Part shown: positions 8,248-16,436 of the stretch, piece after piece
Layout of the letters: each line of letters opens with the position of its first letter
How positions within the stretch are numbered: position 1 is the stretch's first letter
Assembly (NCBI GenBank): GCA_030691385.1
Contig: JAUYEI010000031.1
Location: 1-43,761, forward strand
Reading direction: 5' to 3'
DNA length: 43,761 nucleotides
From: Azonexus sp.
GTDB lineage: Bacteria > Pseudomonadota > Gammaproteobacteria > Burkholderiales > Rhodocyclaceae
Program-made: the position numbers and the translations under genes
Notes under the pieces: model-generated
What the model was told of the DNA's origin: nothing
The model's database searches: none
What the model saw: the letters and a program-made list of their open reading frames with translations, nothing else

Positions 8248-9126
8248 TCAGGCAAGTACGCCAGCTTGGCGCATGGCGGCCAGAACACGGGCATGGTTGG
8301 CTTCGGACAGTACGGTCAGGGGCAGACGAATGCCGTTGGGCGACAGACCCATCTTGTGCACCGCCCACTTGACCGGAATCGGATTGGCTTCGCAGAACAG
8401 GTCGCGATGCAATCCGAGCAACTTGAAGTGGATTTCGCGCGCCTTGACGATGTTGCCACTCGCGGCGGCAACACACATTTCGTGCATCAGGCGCGGCGCC
8501 ACGTTGGCAGAAACCGAGATGTCGCCGTGAAAACCGAGGCTGATGGTCGCCACGGCAGTCATGTCATCGCCGGTGTACAGGGCAAAATCCTTCGGCGCAC
8601 GGGCAATCAGATCGCAGGCGCGGTCGATATTGCCGGTGGCATCCTTGACACCGACAATGCCTGGCAGTTCGGCCAGACGCAGAATGGTGTCGTTCGACAT
8701 ATCAGCGACGGTGCGGCCCGGTACGTTATAGAGCAGGACGGGCAGTTCAACGGCTTCGGCAATCGCCTTGAAATGGCGATAGAGGCCTTCCTGGGTCGGC
8801 TTGTTGTAATAAGGAACAACCGACAGGGCCATATTGGCGCCAGCCTTCCTGGCGAATTCAGTCAGTTCGATGGCTTCAGCCGTCGAATTGGCTCCGGTAC
8901 CGGCAATGACCGGGATACGGCCAGCGATGTGATCGACCGCTATCTTGATCAGTTCACAATGTTCCTCGACGTTGACTGTCGGCGATTCGCCCGTCGTACC
9001 GACGACCACGATGCCATCGGTCCCTTCGCTGACATGGAAGTCGAGCAGGTTGCGGAAAGCGTTCAAATCGAGGCTGCCATCCTCATGCATGGGCGTAACG
9101 ATGGCGACAATGGATCCAGTAATCAT
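8248..9126 (-). CDS. dapA: 4-hydroxy-tetrahydrodipicolinate synthase
   Basis: Condenses pyruvate with aspartate semialdehyde in lysine and diaminopimelate synthesis (cytoplasmic TIM barrel, tetramer). The 292-residue length is typical. The Schiff-base lysine is Lys161 in VGVKDATG, Tyr133 lies in LLYNVPGRT, and the pyruvate-binding GTTGESPT motif is at residues 43-50. First gene of the dapA-bamC-yycJ run; 78 bp separate it from tilS upstream. Confidence 0.96.
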   Translation of the reverse strand: MITGSIVAIVTPMHEDGSLDLNAFRNLLDFHVSEGTDGIVVVGTTGESPTVNVEEHCELIKIAVDHIAGRIPVIAGTGANSTAEAIELTEFARKAGANMALSVVPYYNKPTQEGLYRHFKAIAEAVELPVLLYNVPGRTVADMSNDTILRLAELPGIVGVKDATGNIDRACDLIARAPKDFALYTGDDMTAVATISLGFHGDISVSANVAPRLMHEMCVAAASGNIVKAREIHFKLLGLHRDLFCEANPIPVKWAVHKMGLSPNGIRLPLTVLSEANHARVLAAMRQAGVLA

Positions 9127-9204
9127 GGCCTGTTTATGGAATAAGTAATCTGTTGATTGTAACTGAAGGCCATTCCCCGCGGAAAGGCGCTTGGTAAGAG
9201 TTTG

Positions 9205-10173
9205 TTATTTTCCCGACAGCCAATGGAGCAGGCCGCGCGCCACGCGCATTTTCCCGTCGGGCAGCACCAGTTCCGGGTGACGATCCGGAGCTGCCGACTG
9301 CAGTTGCCGAGCAAACTCCTCAAGACGAGAGGCCACCGGAACCTGCCATCCGAGGCAACGCAAACGATGGCGCAGCAGGTTCTTCAGGCGAGGCAGCGAA
9401 AGCTGGCGCAAGGCTAGCGTGCGTGCCGCATCGCCCTCGCCGACCAGTTTCCAGTCGTGAGCGGCAAGTTCATCAAGCAGGCCGGCCGCTTCGGCGAAAT
9501 GGCTCGCAGCCTGAGCCAGGGAGGCTTCCGCCGATGGAAAGCGCTGGCTTATCGCGGTCAAGGCCTCGTGGCGCAGAAAATTTCGGGTCAAAGAGGTATC
9601 CGCATTACTCTCGTCGGTTATCCAGCCCAGGCCTTCGGCCGACGCATAGCTTTCAATTTCAGCACGGGAAACATCAAGCAACGGGCGCAACAGGCGCAAA
9701 CCACCAAAAGAGCGCTCAGCCGGCATCCCCGCCGCACCGGTCACACCGGTCCCGCGCAGCAGATTGAACAAGACAGTTTCAGCCTGATCACCGCGGTGTT
9801 GCGCCAGCAGAAGGCTTCCACCGGCGCATTCGGCAAATGCCGCGTAACGCGCGGCACGGGCTGCAGCCTCCAGACCGAGTCCGGATGACGTATTTACCGC
9901 GACATGACGGATAGTCAGTGGAATAGCGAGCCGCTCGCAATAGCCAGCGCAAAACCCCGCCCAGGCGTCAGCATTGTCCGAAAGACCATGATGGACATGA
10001 ATGGCCGAAATCTGACCGAGGCCGAGGCGACTCAATGCATGAAGAAGGACGACGGAATCGCAACCTCCGGACAACCCCACCCAAAGGTGGGTATCCGGTT
10101 GGAGACGGGCGGCGAGAAAAGCGCCAACCCGCCCCCGAAGATTAGCTGACAGCTTGTTCCTTGTAGCGGCCAT
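9205..10173 (-). CDS. tilS: tRNA(Ile)-lysidine synthase
   Basis: Uses ATP to put lysine on C34 of the CAU tRNA-Ile, changing its specificity from Met to Ile; essential in most bacteria. The N-type ATP pyrophosphatase P-loop SGGCDS is at residues 35-40, followed by HVHHGL, the [12 protein letters not shown] motif and [11 protein letters not shown]. The C-terminal part is short: 322 residues against about 430 in E. coli, ending soon after the first C-terminal subdomain ([10 protein letters not shown]). The missing second subdomain contributes to tRNA binding in the longer forms. The ATG lies inside the end of accA (32-bp overlap). Confidence 0.92.
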   Translation of the reverse strand: MAATRNKLSANLRGRVGAFLAARLQPDTHLWVGLSGGCDSVVLLHALSRLGLGQISAIHVHHGLSDNADAWAGFCAGYCERLAIPLTIRHVAVNTSSGLGLEAAARAARYAAFAECAGGSLLLAQHRGDQAETVLFNLLRGTGVTGAAGMPAERSFGGLRLLRPLLDVSRAEIESYASAEGLGWITDESNADTSLTRNFLRHEALTAISQRFPSAEASLAQAASHFAEAAGLLDELAAHDWKLVGEGDAARTLALRQLSLPRLKNLLRHRLRCLGWQVPVASRLEEFARQLQSAAPDRHPELVLPDGKMRVARGLLHWLSGK

Positions 10174-11110
10174 AGCTCATGAGCCGCTCGTAGCGCGTAG
10201 CCAGAAGCTCGGCCGTCGACAGGCCGGACAGTTGCTTCAGCGCATCCTGCAGCGCCTTCTTGAGATTTTGTGCCATCGCTGCGTGGTCGCGGTGCGCTCC
10301 ACCAAGCGGTTCATTGATGATTTTGTCGATCAGGCCAAGCGTTTTGAGGCGCTGTGCTGTGATACCCATGGTTTCGGCGGCTTCCGGCGCTTTCTCGGCG
10401 CTCTTCCAGAGAATTGACGCGCAGCCTTCCGGCGAAATAACGGAGTAGGTCGAATATTGCAGCATCTGCACGGTGTCACCGACGGCAATGGCCAGCGCGC
10501 CGCCGGAACCGCCTTCGCCGATGATGGTGACGATGACCGGCACTTTCAGCTCGGCCATGACGTACAGGTTGCGACCGATCGCCTCGGACTGACCACGCTC
10601 TTCGGCATCTATGCCCGGATAGGCGCCCGGCGTATCAACGAAGGTCATGACCGGAATGCCGAATTTTTCGGCCAGCTTCATCAGGCGCAAGGCCTTGCGA
10701 TAGCCCTCCGGACGCGGCATGCCGAAGTTGCGATAGATCTTTTCCTTGGTATCGCGCCCCTTCTGGTGGCCGATTACCATGACCGACTGGCCATTGAAAC
10801 GAGCCAGTCCACCAACGATGGCATGGTCATCGGCAAAGGCACGATCACCGTGCAATTCTTCAAAGTCAGTGAAGATCAGCGACAGGTAATCCAGTGAGTA
10901 AGGGCGCTGCGGATGGCGCGCCACTTGCGAAATCTGCCACGGACTCAGTTTGCCGTAGATATCCTTGGTCAACTGACCGCTCTTCTTCTCCAACCGATCA
11001 ATCTCTTCCGAGATATCGACGGCGGAATCATCCTGCACAAAGCGCAGTTCTTCGATCTTGGCTTCAAGGTCGGCGATGGATTGTTCGAAGTCGAGGAAAC
11101 TAGTTTTCAT
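10142..11110 (-). CDS. accA: Acetyl-CoA carboxylase carboxyltransferase subunit alpha
   Basis: With AccD forms the carboxyltransferase that makes malonyl-CoA, the first step of fatty acid synthesis. The 322-residue product starts [20 protein letters not shown] (helical N-terminus), has [21 protein letters not shown], the crotonase-type oxyanion region [19 protein letters not shown] and [12 protein letters not shown], and ends in the usual helical tail. The start at 11110 is chosen by family length; an upstream ATG would add 12 residues. tilS overlaps its 3' end, so they are translationally coupled. Confidence 0.96.
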   Translation of the reverse strand: MKTSFLDFEQSIADLEAKIEELRFVQDDSAVDISEEIDRLEKKSGQLTKDIYGKLSPWQISQVARHPQRPYSLDYLSLIFTDFEELHGDRAFADDHAIVGGLARFNGQSVMVIGHQKGRDTKEKIYRNFGMPRPEGYRKALRLMKLAEKFGIPVMTFVDTPGAYPGIDAEERGQSEAIGRNLYVMAELKVPVIVTIIGEGGSGGALAIAVGDTVQMLQYSTYSVISPEGCASILWKSAEKAPEAAETMGITAQRLKTLGLIDKIINEPLGGAHRDHAAMAQNLKKALQDALKQLSGLSTAELLATRYERLMSYGRYKEQAVS

Positions 11111-11175
11111 GGACTGCTCGTTTGCCAATGCTAAGTTGGCGCGCATTTTACCCCAAAGGTAAGAAGGCGACCGTT

Positions 11176-11793
11176 TCAGTACTCGACAGGCACCGGATCG
11201 AGACTACGCCACAGATACCACGTCGCAACCGAACGCCAGGGGCGCCAGCGCTCTCCAAACTCGGCGAGCACCCGGCGAGACTGCTTTTCACCAGCAAAAT
11301 ACCGTTCACAGACGGCGCGCTGCAAGCCGATGTCGTCGAGTGGAAAAATGTCTGGCCTCAACTGATGAAAAATCAGGAACATCTCTGCGGTCCACCGTCC
11401 AACGCCGCGCACTGCGGTCAGTTCGTCAACAATCTCTTCGTCGCCCAGTTGCACCCAGGCTGACGGATCAAGTTGCCCGCTGGCAAAATGGTCAGCCAGA
11501 TTGCTCAGATATTCGATTTTTCGCCGGGAAAGGCCACAGCCTTCCAGCCCGCTCTCACCCAATTCAATTACTCGGGCCGGCACTATTTCGCCGATCTGCG
11601 CAACAAATCGCCCCCAGACCGCATCGGCGGCCTTGACGGAAATCTGCTGGCCGACGATCGACCGCGCCAAGGTACCGAAGGCATCGCCACGGGAAACAAG
11701 CGACACCCCGGCATAGCGCTCGACCAGTTCAGCCATCGCCGGATCATGACGCGACAGGTCGTCGGCAGCTTGGGACCAATACTCGGGAAGCAT
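11176..11793 (-). CDS. DNA-3-methyladenine glycosylase II-type (AlkA family)
   Basis: Base-excision repair glycosylase with an HhH-GPD domain (205 aa). The sequence contains [21 protein letters not shown], the helix-hairpin-helix [15 protein letters not shown] and the catalytic aspartate in FPLDDIGLQ. It lacks the N-terminal TBP-like domain of E. coli AlkA, as in the shorter bacterial subfamily. Start 11793 (MLPEYWSQ) is chosen; an upstream start at 11835 would translate through the short repeat at 11813 and is unlikely. It lies 65 bp upstream of accA on the same strand. Confidence 0.88.
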   Translation of the reverse strand: MLPEYWSQAADDLSRHDPAMAELVERYAGVSLVSRGDAFGTLARSIVGQQISVKAADAVWGRFVAQIGEIVPARVIELGESGLEGCGLSRRKIEYLSNLADHFASGQLDPSAWVQLGDEEIVDELTAVRGVGRWTAEMFLIFHQLRPDIFPLDDIGLQRAVCERYFAGEKQSRRVLAEFGERWRPWRSVATWYLWRSLDPVPVEY

Positions 11794-11812
11794 CGGAAAA
11801 TTATACGACGAT

Positions 11813-11846
11813 GCCACGGTCAACCGGAAAAACAAGCCAATTTATG
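11813..11846 (-). repeat. Short dispersed repeat, copy a
   Basis: Reads CCACGGTCAACCGGAAAAA then a GGC-type block CAAGCCAATTT on the + strand; the reverse complement fits the family consensus (TTTTTGGCCGTTTTTTCC followed by GGTTGACCGTGGGAA). It lies between the divergent glycosylase gene and the HDOD gene. Confidence 0.75.
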
Positions 11847-11912
11847 ACAAGCATCGCAGACGGCCGCGTTCAAGTTTGCTAACATCGGCAAAAATAATCC
11901 GGAGAAAAGTCA

Positions 11913-13091
11913 ATGCCCGGCACGGCTCCCATTTTTGTTTATCCGCTACTCGGCGCCGATGATTCTTGGTCTGGCTTCAGCATGGAATTCGCCCCCGGCA
12001 CCTCAAGCGATCGCGAAACCCTGGCAAGGCTGTTTTCCTCCCCCCTGCTCGAAACGTTTGATCATCGGCACCCGTGGTTTTTGCCGGCACTGAGCAGCGG
12101 ATACGACGCCGGCGTACTGACAGAGCGTTCGGTCACCGTTTTTCCGACCCACCCCGACCCGCAAGAGGCTGACGCGCTGAGCGAGCTTGAAGCGAGCCTG
12201 CGCCTGGCGCGACGCAAGGTAGGACTGGCGGCATCACCGGACACCAAGTTGCCAGCCGCTGGATGCTGGGACTACCTGCTGATCAGCAGCAGCCACGCCC
12301 ACAGCCTGCCGCCTTTTACGCTGATAGGAATGGCCAGTCGGACCACAGTGCTCGCCACCGATGTGCATACGCATAACGACCGCGAATGGGTTTTGAACAA
12401 CGCCTGCGTCCTGTCGACCGGCGAATTTCTGCTGACTCGCTCGACGCCGAATGCAAAGGCCGACATCACCCGGCTAAAGTTGCTGAAATTGCTTACCCTG
12501 ATCGCCGATGATGCGGACACTGGCGCCCTCGACACCATTTTCCGCGAAGAGCCCAAGCTCTCTTACAGCCTGCTGCGTCTGGTCAACTCAGCGGCGCTTT
12601 CCCCAGGCAGTCCGATCACCAGTTTCAGCCAGGCCATCAACCTGCTTGGCCGTCGTCAGTTGCAACGCTGGTTGCAACTGCTGGTCTATTCGGATCCGAA
12701 CAACGGCCAGCACCCCAATCCGCTGTTGCAGAAAGCGGCCGCTCGGGGTCGCCTCTTCGAGCTGCTGGCCAGGCACATAGCGCCGCCACTACCGGCCGAG
12801 CATGTGGCGGATACCGCCTTCATGATCGGCACCTTCTCGCTGCTCGACGTACTGCTCAGCATGAGCATGCCGGAAATCCTGCGCCAGCTACCGCTGCCTG
12901 AAGTCGTGCAGAAGGCACTGGTCGAACACGAAGGCGGGTTGGGCGAGCTACTGGCCGCTGTCACCGCTGTCGACAAGCGCGACCTGAAAGCGGCATCGGG
13001 CGGGCTCATGGCGCTCGGCATCGACAGCAACGACTACGTTGACGCCCAACTGGAGGCCTACGGCTGGGCCTCGAAAATTCACCCCGCCTAA
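11913..13091 (+). CDS. HDOD-domain signalling protein with a degenerate EAL-like N-terminus (YuxH type)
   Basis: A 392-residue cytoplasmic protein. The C-terminal part (about 195-385) is an HDOD domain: LLRLVNSAALSPGSPITSF and INLLGRRQLQRWLQLL are its signature. The N-terminal 180 residues resemble the degenerate EAL part of YuxH-type proteins but retain no EAL catalytic motif, so c-di-GMP hydrolysis is not expected. Such proteins act in bacterial signalling, often with unclear partners. SD GGAGAAAA precedes the start. The last 4 bp overlap the convergent MBL hydrolase. A second HDOD gene lies 1 kb downstream. Confidence 0.82.
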   Translation: MPGTAPIFVYPLLGADDSWSGFSMEFAPGTSSDRETLARLFSSPLLETFDHRHPWFLPALSSGYDAGVLTERSVTVFPTHPDPQEADALSELEASLRLARRKVGLAASPDTKLPAAGCWDYLLISSSHAHSLPPFTLIGMASRTTVLATDVHTHNDREWVLNNACVLSTGEFLLTRSTPNAKADITRLKLLKLLTLIADDADTGALDTIFREEPKLSYSLLRLVNSAALSPGSPITSFSQAINLLGRRQLQRWLQLLVYSDPNNGQHPNPLLQKAAARGRLFELLARHIAPPLPAEHVADTAFMIGTFSLLDVLLSMSMPEILRQLPLPEVVQKALVEHEGGLGELLAAVTAVDKRDLKAASGGLMALGIDSNDYVDAQLEAYGWASKIHPA

Positions 13092-13732
13092 CCGAAGCGG
13101 CCACTCAGGAAGGGGTTGTACTTGCGCTCCTCGCCCAGGGTCGACATCGGTCCGTGACCGGGTATGAAATCCACCTCGTCACCGAGCGGAAACAGTCGTT
13201 CCTTGATCGAGCGAATCAGCGTGTCGTGATCGCCGCGCGGGAAATCGGTCCGGCCAATTGAACCCTGAAACAAGACATCACCGACCTGGGCCAGATGACT
13301 CGGCGCATGGTAGAAGACGACATGCCCGGGGGTATGGCCTGGACAGTGCAGAACATCCAGTTCGACCTCGCCGAAACTGACCTTGTCGCCATCCTTGAGC
13401 CAGCGCGTCGGCTCGAAGCTGCTCACATTCGGGAAGCCAAACATCTTGCTCTGCTGCGGCATGCCATCGATCCAGAAACGGTCTTCCTCGTGCGGTCCCT
13501 CGATGCCACTGACGCCGCTTTTCTCGGCGAGCAGCGCGACGCCGCCAGCGTGGTCGATATGGCCGTGGGTGACGAGGATCTTGGCCAGAGTGAGCTTTTC
13601 GTCCGCGAGCAGGCGCAGGATGCGCTCGACATCGCCACCGGGATCAATGACAACAGCCTGGCGGGTATTTTCGCACCAGAAAATGGTGCAATTTTGCTCG
13701 AATGGGGTAACCGGGACGATGGCGTAGCGCAT
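13088..13732 (-). CDS. MBL-fold hydrolase, YcbL/glyoxalase II-like
   Basis: A 214-residue metallo-beta-lactamase-fold hydrolase. The metal motif THGHIDHAGG (HxHxDH) is at about residues 55-64, with later ligands in HCPGHTPGH, the aspartate in VGDVLF and the terminal histidine in IPGHGP. Domain order matches YcbL-type glyoxalase II, which hydrolyses thioesters such as S-lactoylglutathione; the substrate here is not proven. Start 13732 (MRYAIVPVTPFEQNC) gives the family length; an earlier start would add 15 residues without similarity. Confidence 0.88.
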   Translation of the reverse strand: MRYAIVPVTPFEQNCTIFWCENTRQAVVIDPGGDVERILRLLADEKLTLAKILVTHGHIDHAGGVALLAEKSGVSGIEGPHEEDRFWIDGMPQQSKMFGFPNVSSFEPTRWLKDGDKVSFGEVELDVLHCPGHTPGHVVFYHAPSHLAQVGDVLFQGSIGRTDFPRGDHDTLIRSIKERLFPLGDEVDFIPGHGPMSTLGEERKYNPFLSGRFG

Positions 13733-13808
13733 GGCTGGAAATGGAATATTTGACTGGCCCGGATTATCGCATGCCAACCCGCTTGCCCGGTGCCGCCCAC
13801 CCCCTTAA

Positions 13809-14043
13809 CCTTGAAACCTCGGTTGACCGCTTATCCAGCCTTGGCCAGCCGCCTGAATACAGGCCTTTGCGCCTTCGAGGCGATTCACCCGTTGGCTGAC
13901 AGCGCGACGTGGCCGCTGGCACGCCTGGTCGGGCGCCCGGCTTTGTCGCTCCTTCTTGCAGGCATGAGCCTGCTACGGCGTCACTTCGCGCCGGCCATCC
14001 CGCCCAGGCGCACCATCTGCCACGTCCAACTGAGGTTTCAAGG
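13809..14043 (-). mobile_element. MITE-like element, copy R3
   Basis: Complete 235-bp copy in the reverse orientation. The left terminus has one change (CCTTGAAACCTCGGTTG), the right is intact. Flanks are TTAA on both sides (4 bp direct, also palindromic). It sits 42 bp upstream of the HDOD gene at 14086 and so lies in its promoter region. Confidence 0.92.
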
Positions 14044-14085
14044 TTAAACTTCCCGCGAACAGCCCTTCCCGAAAGCCAGCCAACC

Positions 14086-14946
14086 ATGCTCGACCACCCG
14101 CTACCGGATCTTGATGCCTGGTCCCTGCTCTTCAGCAACAACGGCCTACCCATCCTGCGCGTGACCAAGCGGCGAATCGGGGAAATGCGCGCCGATCTCG
14201 ACAGCGTCGACGCCCGCGAACTGGCCCGGCTGATCCTGCAGGATCCGATCATGACCGTGCGCGTCCTGGCCTTTACGCAGCCGCTGCGCGGACGCTCCCT
14301 GCAGCATGACATCACGACCATCGCCAGCTCGGTCGTCATGGCCGGCATCGAGCCGTTCTTCAATCATTTCAGCGAGCTGTTCACCATTGAAGACCAGCTC
14401 AAGGAAGCCGGTCCGCATGCCCTGCTCGGTGTCCTGCAAATCGTTCGCCGGGCCCAGCGGGCGGCCGACTACGCGCAGGACTGGGCGGTCTGGCGCCATG
14501 ACGTGAATATGGAAGAGGTGCGCATCGCGGCGCTGTTGCACGACCTGGCCGAAATTCTTGTCTGGTGTTCGGCACCGAGCCTCGGACTGGCCATTCACGA
14601 GCAACAGAAGGCCAATCCGACCATGCGCAGCGCCGAGGCGCAGAAGCAGGCCCTGGGCTTCACCTTCCAGGAAATCCAGCTTGAACTCTGCCGCGTCTGG
14701 AACCTGCCCGAATTGCTGCGCACGCTGATCGACGAAGACAAGGCCGAGAATCCACGCGTACGGAACGTCGCGCTCGCCGTTCGCCTCGCCCGTCACTCGT
14801 CTTATCGCTGGGATGATCCGGCGCTACCCGACGACTACAAGGACATCGGCGTACTGCTCAACGTCACGCCGGACACCGTTCGCCAGCGCCTCGGCCTGTT
14901 GCCGGTGCCGGCCCGCGAGGCGGATGGTGAAGCCGCGCTGGCCTAG
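14086..14946 (+). CDS. HDOD-domain protein
   Basis: A 286-residue signalling protein. It matches HDOD proteins through the early region LARLILQDPIMTVRVLAFTQ (which in the family reads LA..I..DP.LT..LL...N), IASSVVMAGIEPFF, then RIAALLHDLAEILVW, which preserves the HD-like LLHD segment, and a C-terminal HSSYRWDDPALPDDYKDIG region. HDOD proteins in general lack known catalysis and act as regulators. The start at 14086 is the first ATG past R3, with only a weak SD upstream; longer readings would run through the mobile element. The element insertion may have altered its expression. Confidence 0.8.
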   Translation: MLDHPLPDLDAWSLLFSNNGLPILRVTKRRIGEMRADLDSVDARELARLILQDPIMTVRVLAFTQPLRGRSLQHDITTIASSVVMAGIEPFFNHFSELFTIEDQLKEAGPHALLGVLQIVRRAQRAADYAQDWAVWRHDVNMEEVRIAALLHDLAEILVWCSAPSLGLAIHEQQKANPTMRSAEAQKQALGFTFQEIQLELCRVWNLPELLRTLIDEDKAENPRVRNVALAVRLARHSSYRWDDPALPDDYKDIGVLLNVTPDTVRQRLGLLPVPAREADGEAALA

Positions 14947-14951
14947 CCTGG

Positions 14952-15061
14952 AGGCGCCAACAAAATACAGCGAAGCGGCCTTGGCCAGGCGAACCGACGA
15001 AGACAGTACAAGTAGTACGGCAAGGCGGTTCAACGACGCCAAGGGGATTTTGTTGGCGCCT
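14952..15061. repeat. REP-like 110-bp palindromic unit, copy A, between convergent genes
   Basis: Perfect 15-bp outer inverted repeat, AGGCGCCAACAAAAT at 14952-14966 and its complement at 15047-15061. The inside holds a second hairpin built on GAACCG ... CGGTTC around the core CAGTAC-AAGT-AGTACGGCAAG. It lies between the stops of the HDOD gene (+) and the small membrane gene (-) and could act as a bidirectional transcription end. A relative lies at 24470-24542. Confidence 0.85.
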
Positions 15062-15062
15062 C

Positions 15063-15197
15063 TTAACCGCAATAACGCAGGTTGGCCCAGTCGAGCAGTA
15101 GCTCTGGCATCTGGTAGGCCGCGAAGATCAGCGCCAGCAACAACACGGCCAGCACCACGCCAACGCCACCGAGGAACCAGCGCCAGTTCGGCTTCAC
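15063..15197 (-). CDS. 44-residue single-pass membrane protein, coupled to MFS gene
   Basis: Starts with GTG overlapping the stop of the MFS gene (GTGA, 4-bp overlap), so translation is probably coupled. The product reads VKPNWRWFLGGVGVV, then a hydrophobic segment through about residue 28, then AAYQMPELLLDWANLRYCG. One transmembrane helix with a positively charged short N-terminus and a C-terminal tail of about 16 residues is predicted. The sequence ends 2 bp before the palindrome at 14952-15061. I do not recognise it; a transporter-associated small protein is a possibility. Confidence 0.65.
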   Translation of the reverse strand: MKPNWRWFLGGVGVVLAVLLLALIFAAYQMPELLLDWANLRYCG

Positions 15198-16402
15198 GTC
15201 GCCGTCCCCAGCCGGGCCAGCGGCTTTTCGTTGACCGGCCACGAGCAGATGGCGGCGAGGATCGACAGGCCTATCGAGATGGACCAGGCCAGCGAGTACG
15301 AACCGGTTTCGTCGAAGATCCGCCCGCCGAGCCAGGCACCGAGGAAGCTGCCGAGTTGGTGGCCGAGAAAGACCACACCAGTCAGCATCGACATGTAGCG
15401 CAGCCCGAAAATCTGGGCGATCAGGCCGTTGGTCAGCGGCACGGTGCCGAGCCACAGGATGCCGATGACGGCGGCAAAAGTCCACGCTGCCACGGTCGAC
15501 AGCGGAATCAGCATGAAAATGAAAATGGCCACGGCGCGCAGGCCGTAGATCCAGACCAGCAGGTTTTTCTTGCTCGAATGCCCGCCAGCCCAGCCAAAAT
15601 AGAAGGAGCCGAAAATATTGAACAGGCCGATTAGCGCCACGGCGGTCATGCCGACATTGGCCGACATGCCGGCATCGACCAGATAGGACGGCAGGTGCAG
15701 CATGATGAAGGCGGTCTGGAAACCGCACACGAAATAGCCCCAGAACAGGTAGTGAAAACTGCGCTCGCGGCTCGCCTCACGCAGCGCTTCGATGACCGAC
15801 TGCCCGGCACCCACCGAAGGTTTATGTCCATCGGCCATGGCATAGGCGAGCGGCGCGATCAGGCCGACGCCGCAGGCGAGCAGGACGAGCGCGCTCTGCC
15901 AGCCATAGGTCGAGATCATCATCTGGCCGATCGGAAGCACGGCAAACTGGCCGAACGAGCCGCCGGCACTGGCGATGCCGAGGGCGAGGCTGCGCTTGGC
16001 CGGCGTCGTGTGGCGGCCGATGACACCCATGATGACCGGGAAGGTCGTTCCCGACAGACCGAGGCCGATGAGCAGGCCGGCCGACAGATCGAGTGTCAGC
16101 GGCGTTGGCGACACCGACATGAGGACCAGTCCGAGCACATAGAGCGCCGCCGCGACGAGCAGCGTGCGCCCGGCGCCGTAGCGGTCGGCTAGTGCGCCGG
16201 CGAAGGGCGAGCCCAGACCCCAGACCAGATTTTGCAGGGCGAAGGCAAACGAGAAGGTTTCGCGGCTCCAGCCGTGATCGACCGTCATCGGTTGCAGGAA
16301 GAGGCCCGCCGTGTGGCGAACGCCCATCGACAGCGTCAGAATGACGCAGCCGGCGATCAGGATGAGCGTCGGCGTGCGCCAGGTGGTGTTGGTTGAACTC
16401 AT
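15194..16402 (-). CDS. MFS transporter (monocarboxylate/oxalate-formate antiporter-like)
   Basis: A 402-residue major facilitator with 12 predicted membrane helices. The loop between helices 2 and 3 reads GALADRYGAGRTLL, the MFS A-type motif. The N-terminal pattern (MGVRHTAGLFLQPMTVDHGWSRETFSFAFALQNLVWG) resembles the family that includes monocarboxylate and oxalate/formate carriers. The substrate cannot be assigned. It is followed by the coupled 44-residue membrane ORF and lies 34 bp downstream of uup. Confidence 0.85.
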   Translation of the reverse strand: MSSTNTTWRTPTLILIAGCVILTLSMGVRHTAGLFLQPMTVDHGWSRETFSFAFALQNLVWGLGSPFAGALADRYGAGRTLLVAAALYVLGLVLMSVSPTPLTLDLSAGLLIGLGLSGTTFPVIMGVIGRHTTPAKRSLALGIASAGGSFGQFAVLPIGQMMISTYGWQSALVLLACGVGLIAPLAYAMADGHKPSVGAGQSVIEALREASRERSFHYLFWGYFVCGFQTAFIMLHLPSYLVDAGMSANVGMTAVALIGLFNIFGSFYFGWAGGHSSKKNLLVWIYGLRAVAIFIFMLIPLSTVAAWTFAAVIGILWLGTVPLTNGLIAQIFGLRYMSMLTGVVFLGHQLGSFLGAWLGGRIFDETGSYSLAWSISIGLSILAAICSWPVNEKPLARLGTAT

Positions 16403-16436
16403 GCAGAATCCAGAGAGGGCTGTTGGAACGCCTTGC

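Noticed and set aside
15063..15728. A 221-codon minus-strand ORF overlapping the MFS gene
   Set aside because: Upstream part is a shadow of the MFS gene; only the last 44 codons, starting at the GTG overlapping the stop, look real.
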